Positions 1 to 5,794 of a stretch of 5,794 bases of DNA are shown piece after piece. The DNA is taken from NCBI GenBank assembly GCA_023864145.1, contig JAIVER010000095.1, forward strand, positions 1 through 5,794. Reading direction: 5' to 3'. The number at the start of each line of letters is the position of its first letter. Position 1 is the first letter of the stretch. The translations under genes were made by a program, and so were the position numbers. This stretch comes from Thiohalomonas sp. (GTDB lineage: Bacteria > Pseudomonadota > Gammaproteobacteria > GRL18). Under the pieces are notes generated by a model that did not search any database, was not told the origin of the DNA, and was given only the letters and a program-made list of their open reading frames with translations.

Positions 1-16
1 TATAGGTACTCCATGA
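1..16 (+). CDS. Possible last codons of an upstream gene, probably gspE (partial)
   Basis: In the frame beginning at base 2 the sequence reads Ile-Gly-Thr-Pro and stops at TGA 14-16, just before the gspF ribosome binding site. In T2SS operons the gene before gspF is normally gspE, the cytoplasmic secretion ATPase, and a stop a dozen bases before the gspF start would fit. Four residues cannot identify a protein. Frame 1 stays open to a stop at 40-42 and would overlap gspF, and frame 3 stops at once, so the frame choice is also an inference. The identity rests on gene order alone. Confidence 0.3.
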
Positions 17-17
17 T

Positions 18-21
18 AGGA
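18..21 (+). promoter_or_regulatory. Ribosome binding site of gspF
   Basis: AGGA lies 7 nt upstream of the GTG at 29-31. This spacing supports the GTG start, as does the N-terminus it gives (Met-Pro-Ala-Phe-Glu-Tyr), which matches the usual beginning of GspF proteins. Confidence 0.7.
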
Positions 22-28
22 ACTAAAA

Positions 29-1249
29 GTGCCGGCATTTGAATACAGTGCGTTAAATACACGGGGTAAAACAGAAAAAGGAATTCTGGAAGGCGACTCA
101 TTAAGACAGATCAGTCAGCAGCTGAAAAAAAAATCACTGATCCCGTTAGAAATTGTTGAAATATCACGTACACAAAATAACAAAGCAAATCGTACTCCTT
201 TTTTAAAACGTGGAATATCTACATCTCAATTAGCCATATTGACGCGCCAATTAGCCACTATGAGCCGTTCAGGCAGCCCGGTAGAAGGTGCCTTAACTGC
301 AGTTATTCAGCAAACCAGTAAACCCAGGGTTAAAAGTGTGTTAATGGCAATTCGTTCCAGAGTAAGAGAAGGCTATAGTTTAGCGTCAGCTCTGGATGAA
401 TTCCCAGATATTTTTCCTGATTTGTATCGTGCAACAGTTGCCTCAGGAGAGCAGTCAGGAAAGCTCAATTTTGTGTTAGTACGTATGGCCGATCATGTTG
501 AGAACAGTCAGGCTCTACACCGTAAAATAATGTTAGCAATGGTTTACCCTTTAGTTTTAACCTTTGTGGCTATATTGGTAACTGTTGTATTGTTAACCTA
601 TGTGGTTCCAAAAGTTATTCAAGTGTTTGAAGACATTGATCAGACGTTGCCGGGTATTACTATTTTCTTGATTGCGATGAGTGATTTTTTGCGAAATTAT
701 GCTCTTTATATTGCCATATTAATCGCAGTGGCCGTTACGATATTTAATATATTACTGCAAAAAGAGTCATTTAAGCTTGCCTGGCATACCTTGTTGTTAA
801 GGATCCCTGGTGTTGCACATTTAGTTAAGGGTATGAATACAGCCGTATTTGCCAGAACCTTCAGTATATTAGCCGGCAGCGGGGTGAATGCACTTCAAGC
901 GATGCGAATTTCTGCTGAACTGATGAGTAATCTACGTATGAAGAAGGCCGTTCTTGATGCCTCTGAACGTGTTAGAGAAGGTGCGGGTATTAGTCCGGCG
1001 CTGGAAAAAAGTAAATGCTTTCCACCCATGAGCATTTATTTAATTGCCAGTGGTGAAAGCAGCGGCAATCTGGTTGAAATGCTTGAACATGCGGCCAATA
1101 GTCAGGAAAAGGAATTTGAAATCATTATCAGCACCATTATGGGTTTATTTGAACCGCTATTAATTGTCGTCATGGGTGGTGTTGTATTGTTTATTGTCAT
1201 CGCAATTTTGTTACCAATTTTCCAGTTAAATCAATTAGTAGGAGCATAA
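29..1249 (+). CDS. gspF: GspF, type II secretion inner-membrane platform protein
   Basis: GspF is the polytopic inner-membrane protein of the T2SS. It is thought to couple ATP hydrolysis by GspE to pseudopilus assembly, together with GspL and GspM. The 406-residue length is typical of a complete family member. The N-terminus MPAFEYSAL is the usual GspF start. Two copies of the T2SSF domain are visible: about residues 70-193, with RQLATMSRSGSPVEGAL at 73-89 and ASGEQSGKL at 138-146, and about 273-395, with ARTFSILAGSGVNALQAM at 275-292 and ASGESSGNL at 340-348. The paired motifs show the internal duplication. Hydrophobic segments at about 168-193, 222-243 and 371-397 give three membrane helices, and the C-terminus (EPLLIVVMGGVV, then LLPIFQLNQLV) is characteristic. 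It starts at GTG with a good AGGA site. It ends 3 nt before gspG, whose binding site lies inside this gene. The related PilC of type IV pili is the main alternative, ruled out by the gsp context. Confidence 0.97.
   Translation: MPAFEYSALNTRGKTEKGILEGDSLRQISQQLKKKSLIPLEIVEISRTQNNKANRTPFLKRGISTSQLAILTRQLATMSRSGSPVEGALTAVIQQTSKPRVKSVLMAIRSRVREGYSLASALDEFPDIFPDLYRATVASGEQSGKLNFVLVRMADHVENSQALHRKIMLAMVYPLVLTFVAILVTVVLLTYVVPKVIQVFEDIDQTLPGITIFLIAMSDFLRNYALYIAILIAVAVTIFNILLQKESFKLAWHTLLLRIPGVAHLVKGMNTAVFARTFSILAGSGVNALQAMRISAELMSNLRMKKAVLDASERVREGAGISPALEKSKCFPPMSIYLIASGESSGNLVEMLEHAANSQEKEFEIIISTIMGLFEPLLIVVMGGVVLFIVIAILLPIFQLNQLVGA
1240..1244 (+). promoter_or_regulatory. Ribosome binding site of gspG, inside the gspF 3' end
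   Basis: AGGAG lies 8 nt before the TTG at 1253-1255. It is the strongest Shine-Dalgarno match in the window, and it precedes the gene for the most abundant pseudopilin. It decides in favour of the TTG start, because no other in-frame start precedes the prepilin cleavage site. Confidence 0.75.
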
Positions 1250-1252
1250 AAT

Positions 1253-1705
1253 TTGTTAAATAACTCTTTATTCAGGCAAAAATACACAAAGCAGTCAGGT
1301 TTTACCTTAATTGAAATTATGATTGTTGTTGTTATTTTGGGTATTTTGGCCTCTATTGTTGTACCCAATATAATGGGAAGTCCAAATGAAGCCCGTATTG
1401 TAAAAGCCAAGCAGGATATACGAACTCTGGAAAGTGCTTTAAATCTTTATAAACTGGACAATTTTAATTATCCAACGACTGATCAGGGACTTGAATCCCT
1501 TGTTACTAAACCTGCTGCTCAGCCAGAAGCCAAAAACTGGAAGAAAAAGGGCTATATGAAAAAGTTACCAAAGGATCCCTGGGGTAATGACTACCTTTAT
1601 TTAAGCCCGGGTCCTAATAGTGATATTGATATTTTTTCCTATGGTTCTGATGGTCGTAGTGGTGGGGCTGATGCTGCTGCAGATATCGGTAACTGGATGT
1701 TGTAG
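1253..1705 (+). CDS. gspG: GspG, major pseudopilin
   Basis: GspG is the main subunit of the periplasmic T2SS pseudopilus. It is inserted in the inner membrane, cleaved and N-methylated by the prepilin peptidase (GspO/PilD), then polymerised. The 150-residue precursor has a 16-residue basic leader ending QSG, cleaved before FTLIE. Mature Phe1 is residue 17 and the conserved Glu5 is residue 21. The hydrophobic helix spans about 17-40. The globular domain carries the family's hallmarks: YPTTDQGLESLV at 73-84, LPKDPWGNDYLYLSPG at 105-120, and a C-terminal loop (DIFSYGSDGRSGG, then ADIGNW) that corresponds to the calcium-binding site in studied GspG proteins. The conserved acidic residues there, such as D133 and D144, are present. 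This loop separates GspG from type IV pilins. The start is TTG with a strong AGGAG site, and a later start would remove the leader. gspH follows after 2 nt. Confidence 0.98.
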   Translation: MLNNSLFRQKYTKQSGFTLIEIMIVVVILGILASIVVPNIMGSPNEARIVKAKQDIRTLESALNLYKLDNFNYPTTDQGLESLVTKPAAQPEAKNWKKKGYMKKLPKDPWGNDYLYLSPGPNSDIDIFSYGSDGRSGGADAAADIGNWML

Positions 1706-1707
1706 CA

Positions 1708-2259
1708 TTGTTTGCAGAAATGGCTTTGAGCAATTGCTCTAATAAAAAGGTTCTCAACTGTTGTGCTAAAGGTACTCAATTAAATAGCAATCAGGGCTTC
1801 AGCTTGATTGAAATAATGGTTGTGGTACTTATTATCGGTATCAGTGCCAGTATGGCAGTGCTGTATATAGACAATAGTGATGATCGATTGAAATCTGAGG
1901 CAAAGCGCTTGCTGGCTATGACTCAGTTAGTACGTGATGAAGCGATTATGACAGGTCGTAGTTTAGCAATGATTATTGATAGTACCAATTATTATTTTTC
2001 ACGACTAGAAAAAGGCAAGTGGGTGCAATTGACTTCCAAACCATTTAAAAAAATAAAAATGAGTGATAACATTCGTTTACGTTTTATATTAGCAGACAAA
2101 GGTTCCGGCAATAGTACAAAACAAATCAATTTATTTTATTTTTTACCGACAGGTGAAACGAGTGAATTCCAGGTATGGATAAGTAATGACAATATGGAGT
2201 ATCTTTTAAGCAGTACAACTTTGGGTGAGCTCTCCTTAAAAAGATCTGAAAACTTATGA
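1708..2259 (+). CDS. gspH: GspH, minor pseudopilin
   Basis: GspH is a minor pseudopilin thought to connect the GspI-J-K tip to the GspG shaft. The class III leader ends SNQG (G30) and is cleaved before FSLIE, with Glu5 at residue 35 and a hydrophobic helix at about 31-55. The body has the GspH pattern: a helix with LVRDEAIMTGRSLAMII at 74-90, an aromatic strand region, and FLPTGETSEFQVWI at 145-158 near the C-terminus. The 183-residue length is normal. The start is uncertain. TTG 1708 has only GGA (1695-1697) upstream, while ATG 1720 and TTG 1726 lack a clear site. The leader is 30, 26 or 24 residues respectively, in every case longer than the usual 6-15, and includes Cys10, Cys18 and Cys19 (numbered from TTG 1708). 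The stop overlaps the gspI start (ATGA), suggesting translational coupling. A generic FimT-like pilin is the alternative, made unlikely by position. Confidence 0.93.
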   Translation: MFAEMALSNCSNKKVLNCCAKGTQLNSNQGFSLIEIMVVVLIIGISASMAVLYIDNSDDRLKSEAKRLLAMTQLVRDEAIMTGRSLAMIIDSTNYYFSRLEKGKWVQLTSKPFKKIKMSDNIRLRFILADKGSGNSTKQINLFYFLPTGETSEFQVWISNDNMEYLLSSTTLGELSLKRSENL

Positions 2260-2651
2260 TTTCACATAATTTTATTGCAAATCATCATCAGGGTTTTACT
2301 CTGATTGAAATTATTGTTTCATTGCTTGTCATATCCGTAGCACTTGGGGCTGTTATTGCCACTACGGGTAATAGTGTTAAGCATGGCTCTCATATTAAAG
2401 AAAAAACCATTGCACTTTGGGTTGCACAAAATGCAATTGCTGAGATATCAATTAAAAATAAATGGCCATCCAGTGATATTAAATCACATAAGTCCATTAT
2501 GGCGGGTAAACACTGGTTTATAAAAAGTGATATTAAACAAACACCCGATAAAAATATTCGCAGAATGGATTTGTCTGTTTATTCAGATGAAAAAACAGAA
2601 GATAAAGTGCTTTCATTAACGACTTATATTCTTAAGCCCCCTGGATTTTAA
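2256..2651 (+). CDS. gspI: GspI, minor pseudopilin
   Basis: GspI is thought to nucleate the minor pseudopilin tip complex with GspJ and GspK and so start pseudopilus assembly. The 13-residue leader ends HQG, is cleaved before FTLIE, and places Glu5 at residue 18. The hydrophobic helix covers about 14-36. The segment ALWVAQNAIAEI at 53-64 is the characteristic helix of the family. A strand containing HWFIKSDIKQTPDKNIRRM at 86-104 and a C-terminal LTTYILKP follow, also as in GspI. The 131-residue length is normal for this smallest minor pseudopilin. The ATG overlaps the gspH stop by 4 nt and has only an A-rich upstream sequence, so initiation is probably coupled to termination on gspH. gspJ begins 6 nt downstream. 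Confidence 0.95.
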   Translation: MISHNFIANHHQGFTLIEIIVSLLVISVALGAVIATTGNSVKHGSHIKEKTIALWVAQNAIAEISIKNKWPSSDIKSHKSIMAGKHWFIKSDIKQTPDKNIRRMDLSVYSDEKTEDKVLSLTTYILKPPGF

Positions 2652-2657
2652 CAAGCC

Positions 2658-3293
2658 ATGAAAACAACTGGCAATAATTTAGTGGTTAAACGTTCTGGTG
2701 GTTTTACTCTACTGGAATTGATGGTTGCTATCAGTATTTTTGCAGTGGTTTCTCTTTTGAGTATGGGAGGGCTTAATAATGTACTTAATACGCAAGAACA
2801 CACAGAAGAAAAGATGCAGAGACTGACTCGTTTTCAAATGGTATTTACTATTATGTCACGGGAATTACAGCAGTTAGCCGATCGTCCTGTAAGGGATGAA
2901 TATGGGACGATTATTGATGCAATCAGTAATGAAACGAGTGATGGTGCTGATGGTATTGAATATACTCATCAGGGGCGTTTCACCATGCATGATAATATCA
3001 GCCTGCAGCGTGTTGCATATTACCTTGAGGATAAACAACTGCTAAAGAAAATCTGGCAGGTATTGGATCGTGTTGAAGATTCTAAGCCTGTGAAGCAAGT
3101 TTTATTAGATGACATTAGTGACTTGACATTTTCTTTTTATTCGGTTCAAGCGGGGAATGCTGATACTCTTAATGAAATTGATTGGCAGGATTCACCTGAT
3201 GATCAGCATGATTCACAATTAAAAGCAGTTAGAGTATCGATTACTCCAACTGATTATGATGAAATTTATAGAGTATTTGAAGTTGCTCAATAG
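2658..3293 (+). CDS. gspJ: GspJ, minor pseudopilin
   Basis: GspJ is a minor pseudopilin of the GspI-J-K tip. The 15-residue leader ends SGG and is cleaved before FTLLE. Glu5 is residue 20 and the hydrophobic helix spans about 16-38. Family signatures are clear: SRELQQLADRPVRDEYG at 67-83, IEYTHQGRFTM at 100-110, and ISLQRVAYYLEDKQLLKKIW at 114-133, followed by VLDR. The usual Asp in the first motif is Glu69 here, a conservative change. The C-terminal strand LKAVRVSITPTDYDEIYRVF matches the end of the family fold. The 211-residue length is typical. The ATG lies 6 nt after the gspI stop with a weak GGA at 2643-2645, so re-initiation after gspI is likely. Its 3' end may overlap the start of gspK. 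Confidence 0.96.
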   Translation: MKTTGNNLVVKRSGGFTLLELMVAISIFAVVSLLSMGGLNNVLNTQEHTEEKMQRLTRFQMVFTIMSRELQQLADRPVRDEYGTIIDAISNETSDGADGIEYTHQGRFTMHDNISLQRVAYYLEDKQLLKKIWQVLDRVEDSKPVKQVLLDDISDLTFSFYSVQAGNADTLNEIDWQDSPDDQHDSQLKAVRVSITPTDYDEIYRVFEVAQ

Positions 3294-4287
3294 AAAACAT
3301 GTGAAGCTGAAATCTCAAAATGGTATAGCACTTTTAATGGCAATAATGATTGTTGCGCTGGTATCTATTATTAGTGTTAATATGTTGACTCAACGTCAGT
3401 TGCAAATTTATCGCACATCAAATTTGTACTTTCGTGCACAGGCATATCAGTTTTCATTGGGTATTGAACGTTGGGGGATGAGTGTCTTATCTCAAGACTT
3501 TGAAGAGGGTAAAAAAAGCAATAAGGGCAACAATGCTCAGTATGACAGTAATCAGGATATCTGGAATACGGCACTGGTTAATTTTGATGTTGAGGAGGCA
3601 ACAATTACCGCTGTTATTTTTGACTTGCAGGGACGTTTAAATTTAAATAATCTGCTTGTCAAAGGTAAAGTGGACGTAAAATGGGTGGAGAGCTATAAAC
3701 GCTTATTAAAAGCTTTAGATCTTCCTTCGTCGTTAGCATTTACACTGGTTGACTGGATGGATAATAATGAACAACCAACGGGAAGTGACGGTGCTGAAGA
3801 TATCTATTATATCGCCCTTGATGAGCCTTATCGAGCAGCAAATCAGCCACTGACTCATGTATCAGAACTATTACTGATAAAAGGCTATACACCTGCAGTG
3901 ATAGATACGCTTAAACCCTATGTTTTTGCAGCAGAAGAAGTGACAGCAGTGAATGTTAATATTTCTTCAATACCTGTATTGCAAGCAGTTATTCCTGGAA
4001 TTACTGAAAGTCAGGCGGACTCAATTATCAGTGAAATTGAAATCAGTCCTTTTACTTCTATCGCAGATTTTATGAAAAATCCTGACTTGAAGAATAAACC
4101 AATCGACATGAGTCAGATTGGCATAAGCTCTTATTATTTTTCTGTGAATAGTTATGTGACAATTGATAAAACTCAGGTCAATTTACAAAGTATTATCAAT
4201 CGTGACAAACTTGGGAATGTTTCTGTGCAAAGTCGTCAGGAGTCATTATGGTATGAAAAGTCAATAGTACAGGATACAACGGAATAA
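3256..4287 (+). CDS. gspK: GspK, minor pseudopilin at the pseudopilus tip
   Basis: GspK is the large minor pseudopilin that caps the pseudopilus. The cleavage site is QNG before IALLM (G23/I24 in the longest reading). Mature position 5 is Met, not Glu, as is normal for GspK. The hydrophobic helix spans about 24-45. Visible family motifs are FDLQGRLNLNNL at 122-133, LVDWMDNNEQPTGSDGAED at 164-182, then YRAANQPLTHVSELLLIKG at 192-210. After these come VNVNISSIPVLQAVIPGI at 232-249 and the late SSYYFSVNSYV at 291-301. The acidic 166-190 stretch resembles the calcium-binding region reported in GspK structures. The start is unresolved. ATG 3256 and 3259 overlap gspJ by more than 30 nt and lack a ribosome binding site. 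TTG 3283 has AGAG 9 nt upstream. GTG 3301, 7 nt after the gspJ stop, gives a typical 8-residue leader. I give the longest reading but think a start at 3283 or 3301 more likely. Confidence 0.95.
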   Translation: MMKFIEYLKLLNRKHVKLKSQNGIALLMAIMIVALVSIISVNMLTQRQLQIYRTSNLYFRAQAYQFSLGIERWGMSVLSQDFEEGKKSNKGNNAQYDSNQDIWNTALVNFDVEEATITAVIFDLQGRLNLNNLLVKGKVDVKWVESYKRLLKALDLPSSLAFTLVDWMDNNEQPTGSDGAEDIYYIALDEPYRAANQPLTHVSELLLIKGYTPAVIDTLKPYVFAAEEVTAVNVNISSIPVLQAVIPGITESQADSIISEIEISPFTSIADFMKNPDLKNKPIDMSQIGISSYYFSVNSYVTIDKTQVNLQSIINRDKLGNVSVQSRQESLWYEKSIVQDTTE

Positions 4288-4294
4288 ATGAGTA

Positions 4295-4298
4295 AGGA
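4295..4298 (+). promoter_or_regulatory. Ribosome binding site of gspL
   Basis: AGGA (within AAGGAA) lies in the 19-nt gap after gspK and 8 nt before TTG 4307. The next in-frame start, ATG 4316, would be 17 nt from it, so the site favours the TTG. Confidence 0.7.
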
Positions 4299-4306
4299 AT
4301 ATTATT

Positions 4307-5686
4307 TTGAATAAGATGGTGCTATGGTTCCATTCTTTTCCAGAAGAACCTGAAGTAATAATTGAAGCCCGGCTCCTTGAGCAAATTAATGTCTCAGCAT
4401 TCAGAGCGGCCAGTGAAAATCATCGTGCAAAGAAATTATTCACTGGTCATTTTAATGAATTCATAGACTTTGTTTCGAAAGAAAAATCCTATAGCGATGT
4501 AGAAATTATCCTTCCTGCAACTGAAGTGCTGCTAACAAAAGTCACGGTCCCCAGTAAATCAAAAAATCGTATTATGCAGGCGCTGCCATTTATACTTGAT
4601 GAAAACCTGATAAACAATATCGATAAGCAACACTTTGCATTGGGTAATATTAGTTCTGAGCAATGCAATATTGCCATAATATCCAATTATATATTTGACA
4701 CTATTTATAATCAGTTTAAACTCTTAATGCTGCCGGTTTCCAATATGTCTTCAGAAATATTTAAACTTCCCTGGTGTCAGGATAAGTGGAGCTTTGCTTT
4801 TTTGCGTGAGAATGTTCTTATTAGAACAGGGGCTCAAAGTGGCCTGGCAATAAATGTTAATAATGTTGATTTTGTTTTCCGCCTTTTATTAAATAATTCC
4901 ATGCCGGATGAAGATCATAATTCTACCTCTGGATTAGAAGATGATACTGCTGCTGAATCTAATAATGAGCAACACGATGCAAAAACGAGAATACCTGACT
5001 CAATTGTTATTTATGCGCATGAAAATGCGGACAATATTAAAAAAATAACATCTATCGCTGATGAGTACCTTATTGAAACAGAGGTTCTCAAAGGCAGTCT
5101 TTTAGAATTTGCTATTGATGATACATCGTTACTCAAAGGTCAGCAGGATACTGATTTAAATGGAATTAATTTATTACAGGGTAAATATCATGCATCCAAT
5201 TTTAAACCCGTTAAAATTCCATTTGTAAAATCGCTAGCCGCCGTTTTTAGTCTTTGGTTATTGACTCAGATTTTCTTTATGGGTTATCAATGGACAAGTA
5301 CTCATAATGAACTTAATAAACTGGATGAACAACTGGAAAGTTTATATTTTAAAACCTTTCCTGATTCCAGGCGTTTAATTGATATGCGAGTTCAGACGGA
5401 AAATCAATTTAATCAGTTAAAAAAGAATTCTGCTTCTAATAGCTCCTTTTTGGGTTTGCTTGGTCTGGTTGGAGAAGAAATTCATCCTAATAAAGATATT
5501 AAAATTAATAGTTTGAGCTATAACGATGGGGTGTTACAAGCAGACATTGTTTCAAAAGGTTTTATTTTTAACAAACTGAAGTCAATTTTAAAAAATAAGC
5601 ATAATTTGATAGTAGAAGAGAAGTCTTCTTCCAGAGTTGCTAGAGAGGTTCGTTCTGTGCTTAATTTTAAAGCAAATAAGTTCTAA
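4307..5686 (+). CDS. gspL: GspL, inner-membrane protein that recruits the GspE ATPase
   Basis: GspL is a bitopic inner-membrane protein. Its large cytoplasmic domain has an actin-like fold and binds the N-terminal domain of GspE, and its periplasmic ferredoxin-like domain pairs with GspM. The cytoplasmic domain shows the family core: EIILPATEVLLTKVTVPSKS at 66-85, then MQALPFILDENLINNID at 90-106 and QHFALG at 108-113. NGINLLQGKY at 285-294 marks its end. One membrane helix lies at about 306-326, followed by a predicted helical stretch with LYFKTFPDSRRLIDMRVQ at 346-363. The C-terminal domain runs to 459. Family members are usually near 380-410 residues; the extra length here is partly an acidic, Asn/Ser-rich linker at about 196-230. 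The start is TTG with a good AGGA site; ATG 4316 is the alternative. The C-terminus looks complete, so the absence of an adjacent gspM is not due to a frameshift within this gene. Confidence 0.95.
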   Translation: MNKMVLWFHSFPEEPEVIIEARLLEQINVSAFRAASENHRAKKLFTGHFNEFIDFVSKEKSYSDVEIILPATEVLLTKVTVPSKSKNRIMQALPFILDENLINNIDKQHFALGNISSEQCNIAIISNYIFDTIYNQFKLLMLPVSNMSSEIFKLPWCQDKWSFAFLRENVLIRTGAQSGLAINVNNVDFVFRLLLNNSMPDEDHNSTSGLEDDTAAESNNEQHDAKTRIPDSIVIYAHENADNIKKITSIADEYLIETEVLKGSLLEFAIDDTSLLKGQQDTDLNGINLLQGKYHASNFKPVKIPFVKSLAAVFSLWLLTQIFFMGYQWTSTHNELNKLDEQLESLYFKTFPDSRRLIDMRVQTENQFNQLKKNSASNSSFLGLLGLVGEEIHPNKDIKINSLSYNDGVLQADIVSKGFIFNKLKSILKNKHNLIVEEKSSSRVAREVRSVLNFKANKF

Positions 5687-5794
5687 TTTATGTCCATTCG
5701 TTAATTATATACCCATGACCTATGAAAATGCTTGATTTTCATAGAGAAGAAGATCAAAATTATCCAATGACGCAAATTACTCTCACAGCCCATG
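5687..5794. other. Tail after gspL with no identifiable gene
   Basis: This stretch contains the hairpin and several ATGs whose frames close quickly: ATG 5690 after four codons and ATG 5715 after six. One + frame from ATG 5722 (start MKMLDFHREED) stays open to the window edge, but it begins inside the hairpin arm, has no ribosome binding site and does not resemble a GspM N-terminus, which is a short cytoplasmic segment followed by a membrane helix. A minus frame from 5793 to 5701 is also open but unrecognisable. Neither is long enough to be significant in AT-rich DNA. I see no gene here that I can support. Confidence 0.5.
5720..5744 (+). repeat. Perfect inverted repeat, 10-bp arms and 5-nt loop, downstream of gspL
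   Basis: CTATGAAAAT at 5720-5729 is the exact reverse complement of ATTTTCATAG at 5735-5744, separated by GCTTG. It begins 34 bases after the gspL stop. The stem is AT-rich, with three G-C pairs among ten, and neither strand has a run of T after it, so it does not meet the pattern of an intrinsic terminator. It could be an RNA stem-loop that ends or stabilises the gspL end of the transcript, a protein-binding site, or a mobile-element hairpin. The sequence does not decide. Confidence 0.6.

Noticed and set aside
800..1580. GGATCCCTGG present in both gspF (near 802) and gspG (near 1573), considered as a repeat
   Set aside because: A single ten-base match in two unrelated coding contexts has no further extension and is expected by chance.
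3377..3574. 65-codon open frame on the minus strand inside gspK
   Set aside because: It lies wholly antisense to a well-matched gspK, has no recognisable protein features and no supporting ribosome binding site; it is a shadow frame.
1253..4287. Pseudopilin cluster as a type IV pilus or MSHA-type minor pilin operon
   Set aside because: The GspG C-terminal loop, the GspK motifs and the following GspL are specific to type II secretion, and the order F-G-H-I-J-K-L is canonical.
4288..4314. Eight-codon ORF starting at the ATG that follows the gspK stop and overlapping the gspL start
   Set aside because: It has no ribosome binding site of its own and contains the gspL site instead; a peptide this short at an operon junction is expected by chance.
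4489..4686. 65-codon open frame on the minus strand inside gspL
   Set aside because: It is antisense to the conserved core of the GspL cytoplasmic domain and its translation resembles no known family; it is a shadow frame.
5720..5744. Hairpin as a rho-independent terminator
   Set aside because: The stem is AT-rich and no T-run follows it on either strand.
5701..5793. Minus-strand open frame at the right edge, considered as the tail of a convergent gene
   Set aside because: About 30 codons with no recognisable motif; it cannot be supported without the sequence beyond the window.
5722..5794. Open + frame (starting MKMLDFHREED) running off the right edge, considered as the start of gspM or another gene
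   Set aside because: It starts in the hairpin arm, has no ribosome binding site, shows no GspM-like membrane helix, and 24 open codons are not significant in AT-rich DNA.

Overview
This window is a compact stretch of a type II secretion system (T2SS, general secretory pathway, gsp) operon. Seven complete genes lie on the + strand in the order gspF-gspG-gspH-gspI-gspJ-gspK-gspL. The left edge probably holds the last few codons of gspE. About 108 bases follow gspL. The DNA is AT-rich, with frequent TTG and GTG starts. The gene order and protein features fit a gammaproteobacterium with moderate to low GC content, but I cannot name a genus from the sequence.

Layout: bases 1-28 hold the likely 3' tail of an upstream gene and the ribosome binding site of gspF. 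Bases 29-1249 encode the inner-membrane platform protein GspF. Bases 1253-3293 encode the major pseudopilin GspG and the minor pseudopilins GspH, GspI and GspJ. The minor pseudopilin GspK follows, ending at 4287. Bases 4307-5686 encode GspL, the bitopic inner-membrane protein that recruits the GspE ATPase. Intergenic gaps are 19 nt or less, and the gspH/gspI and possibly gspJ/gspK coding regions overlap, so the block is almost certainly one transcript. I see no internal promoter or terminator. The 5687-5794 tail holds a perfect 10-bp inverted repeat and no recognisable start of gspM, which usually follows gspL.

How the parts work together (known for the family): GspE, GspF, GspL and GspM form the inner-membrane motor. 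It adds GspG subunits to a short periplasmic pseudopilus capped by the GspH-GspI-GspJ-GspK tip. Growth of this pseudopilus pushes folded exoproteins through the GspD secretin. All five pseudopilins here carry the prepilin-peptidase (GspO/PilD) cleavage site: Gly followed by Phe, or by Ile in GspK. Glu at mature position 5 is present in GspG-J and absent from GspK, as expected.

Nothing here looks like a new biological system. The points most worth checking are the sequence after gspL (no immediate gspM, plus the hairpin), an acidic linker that enlarges GspL, the long cysteine-containing leader of GspH, and the uncertain start of gspK.
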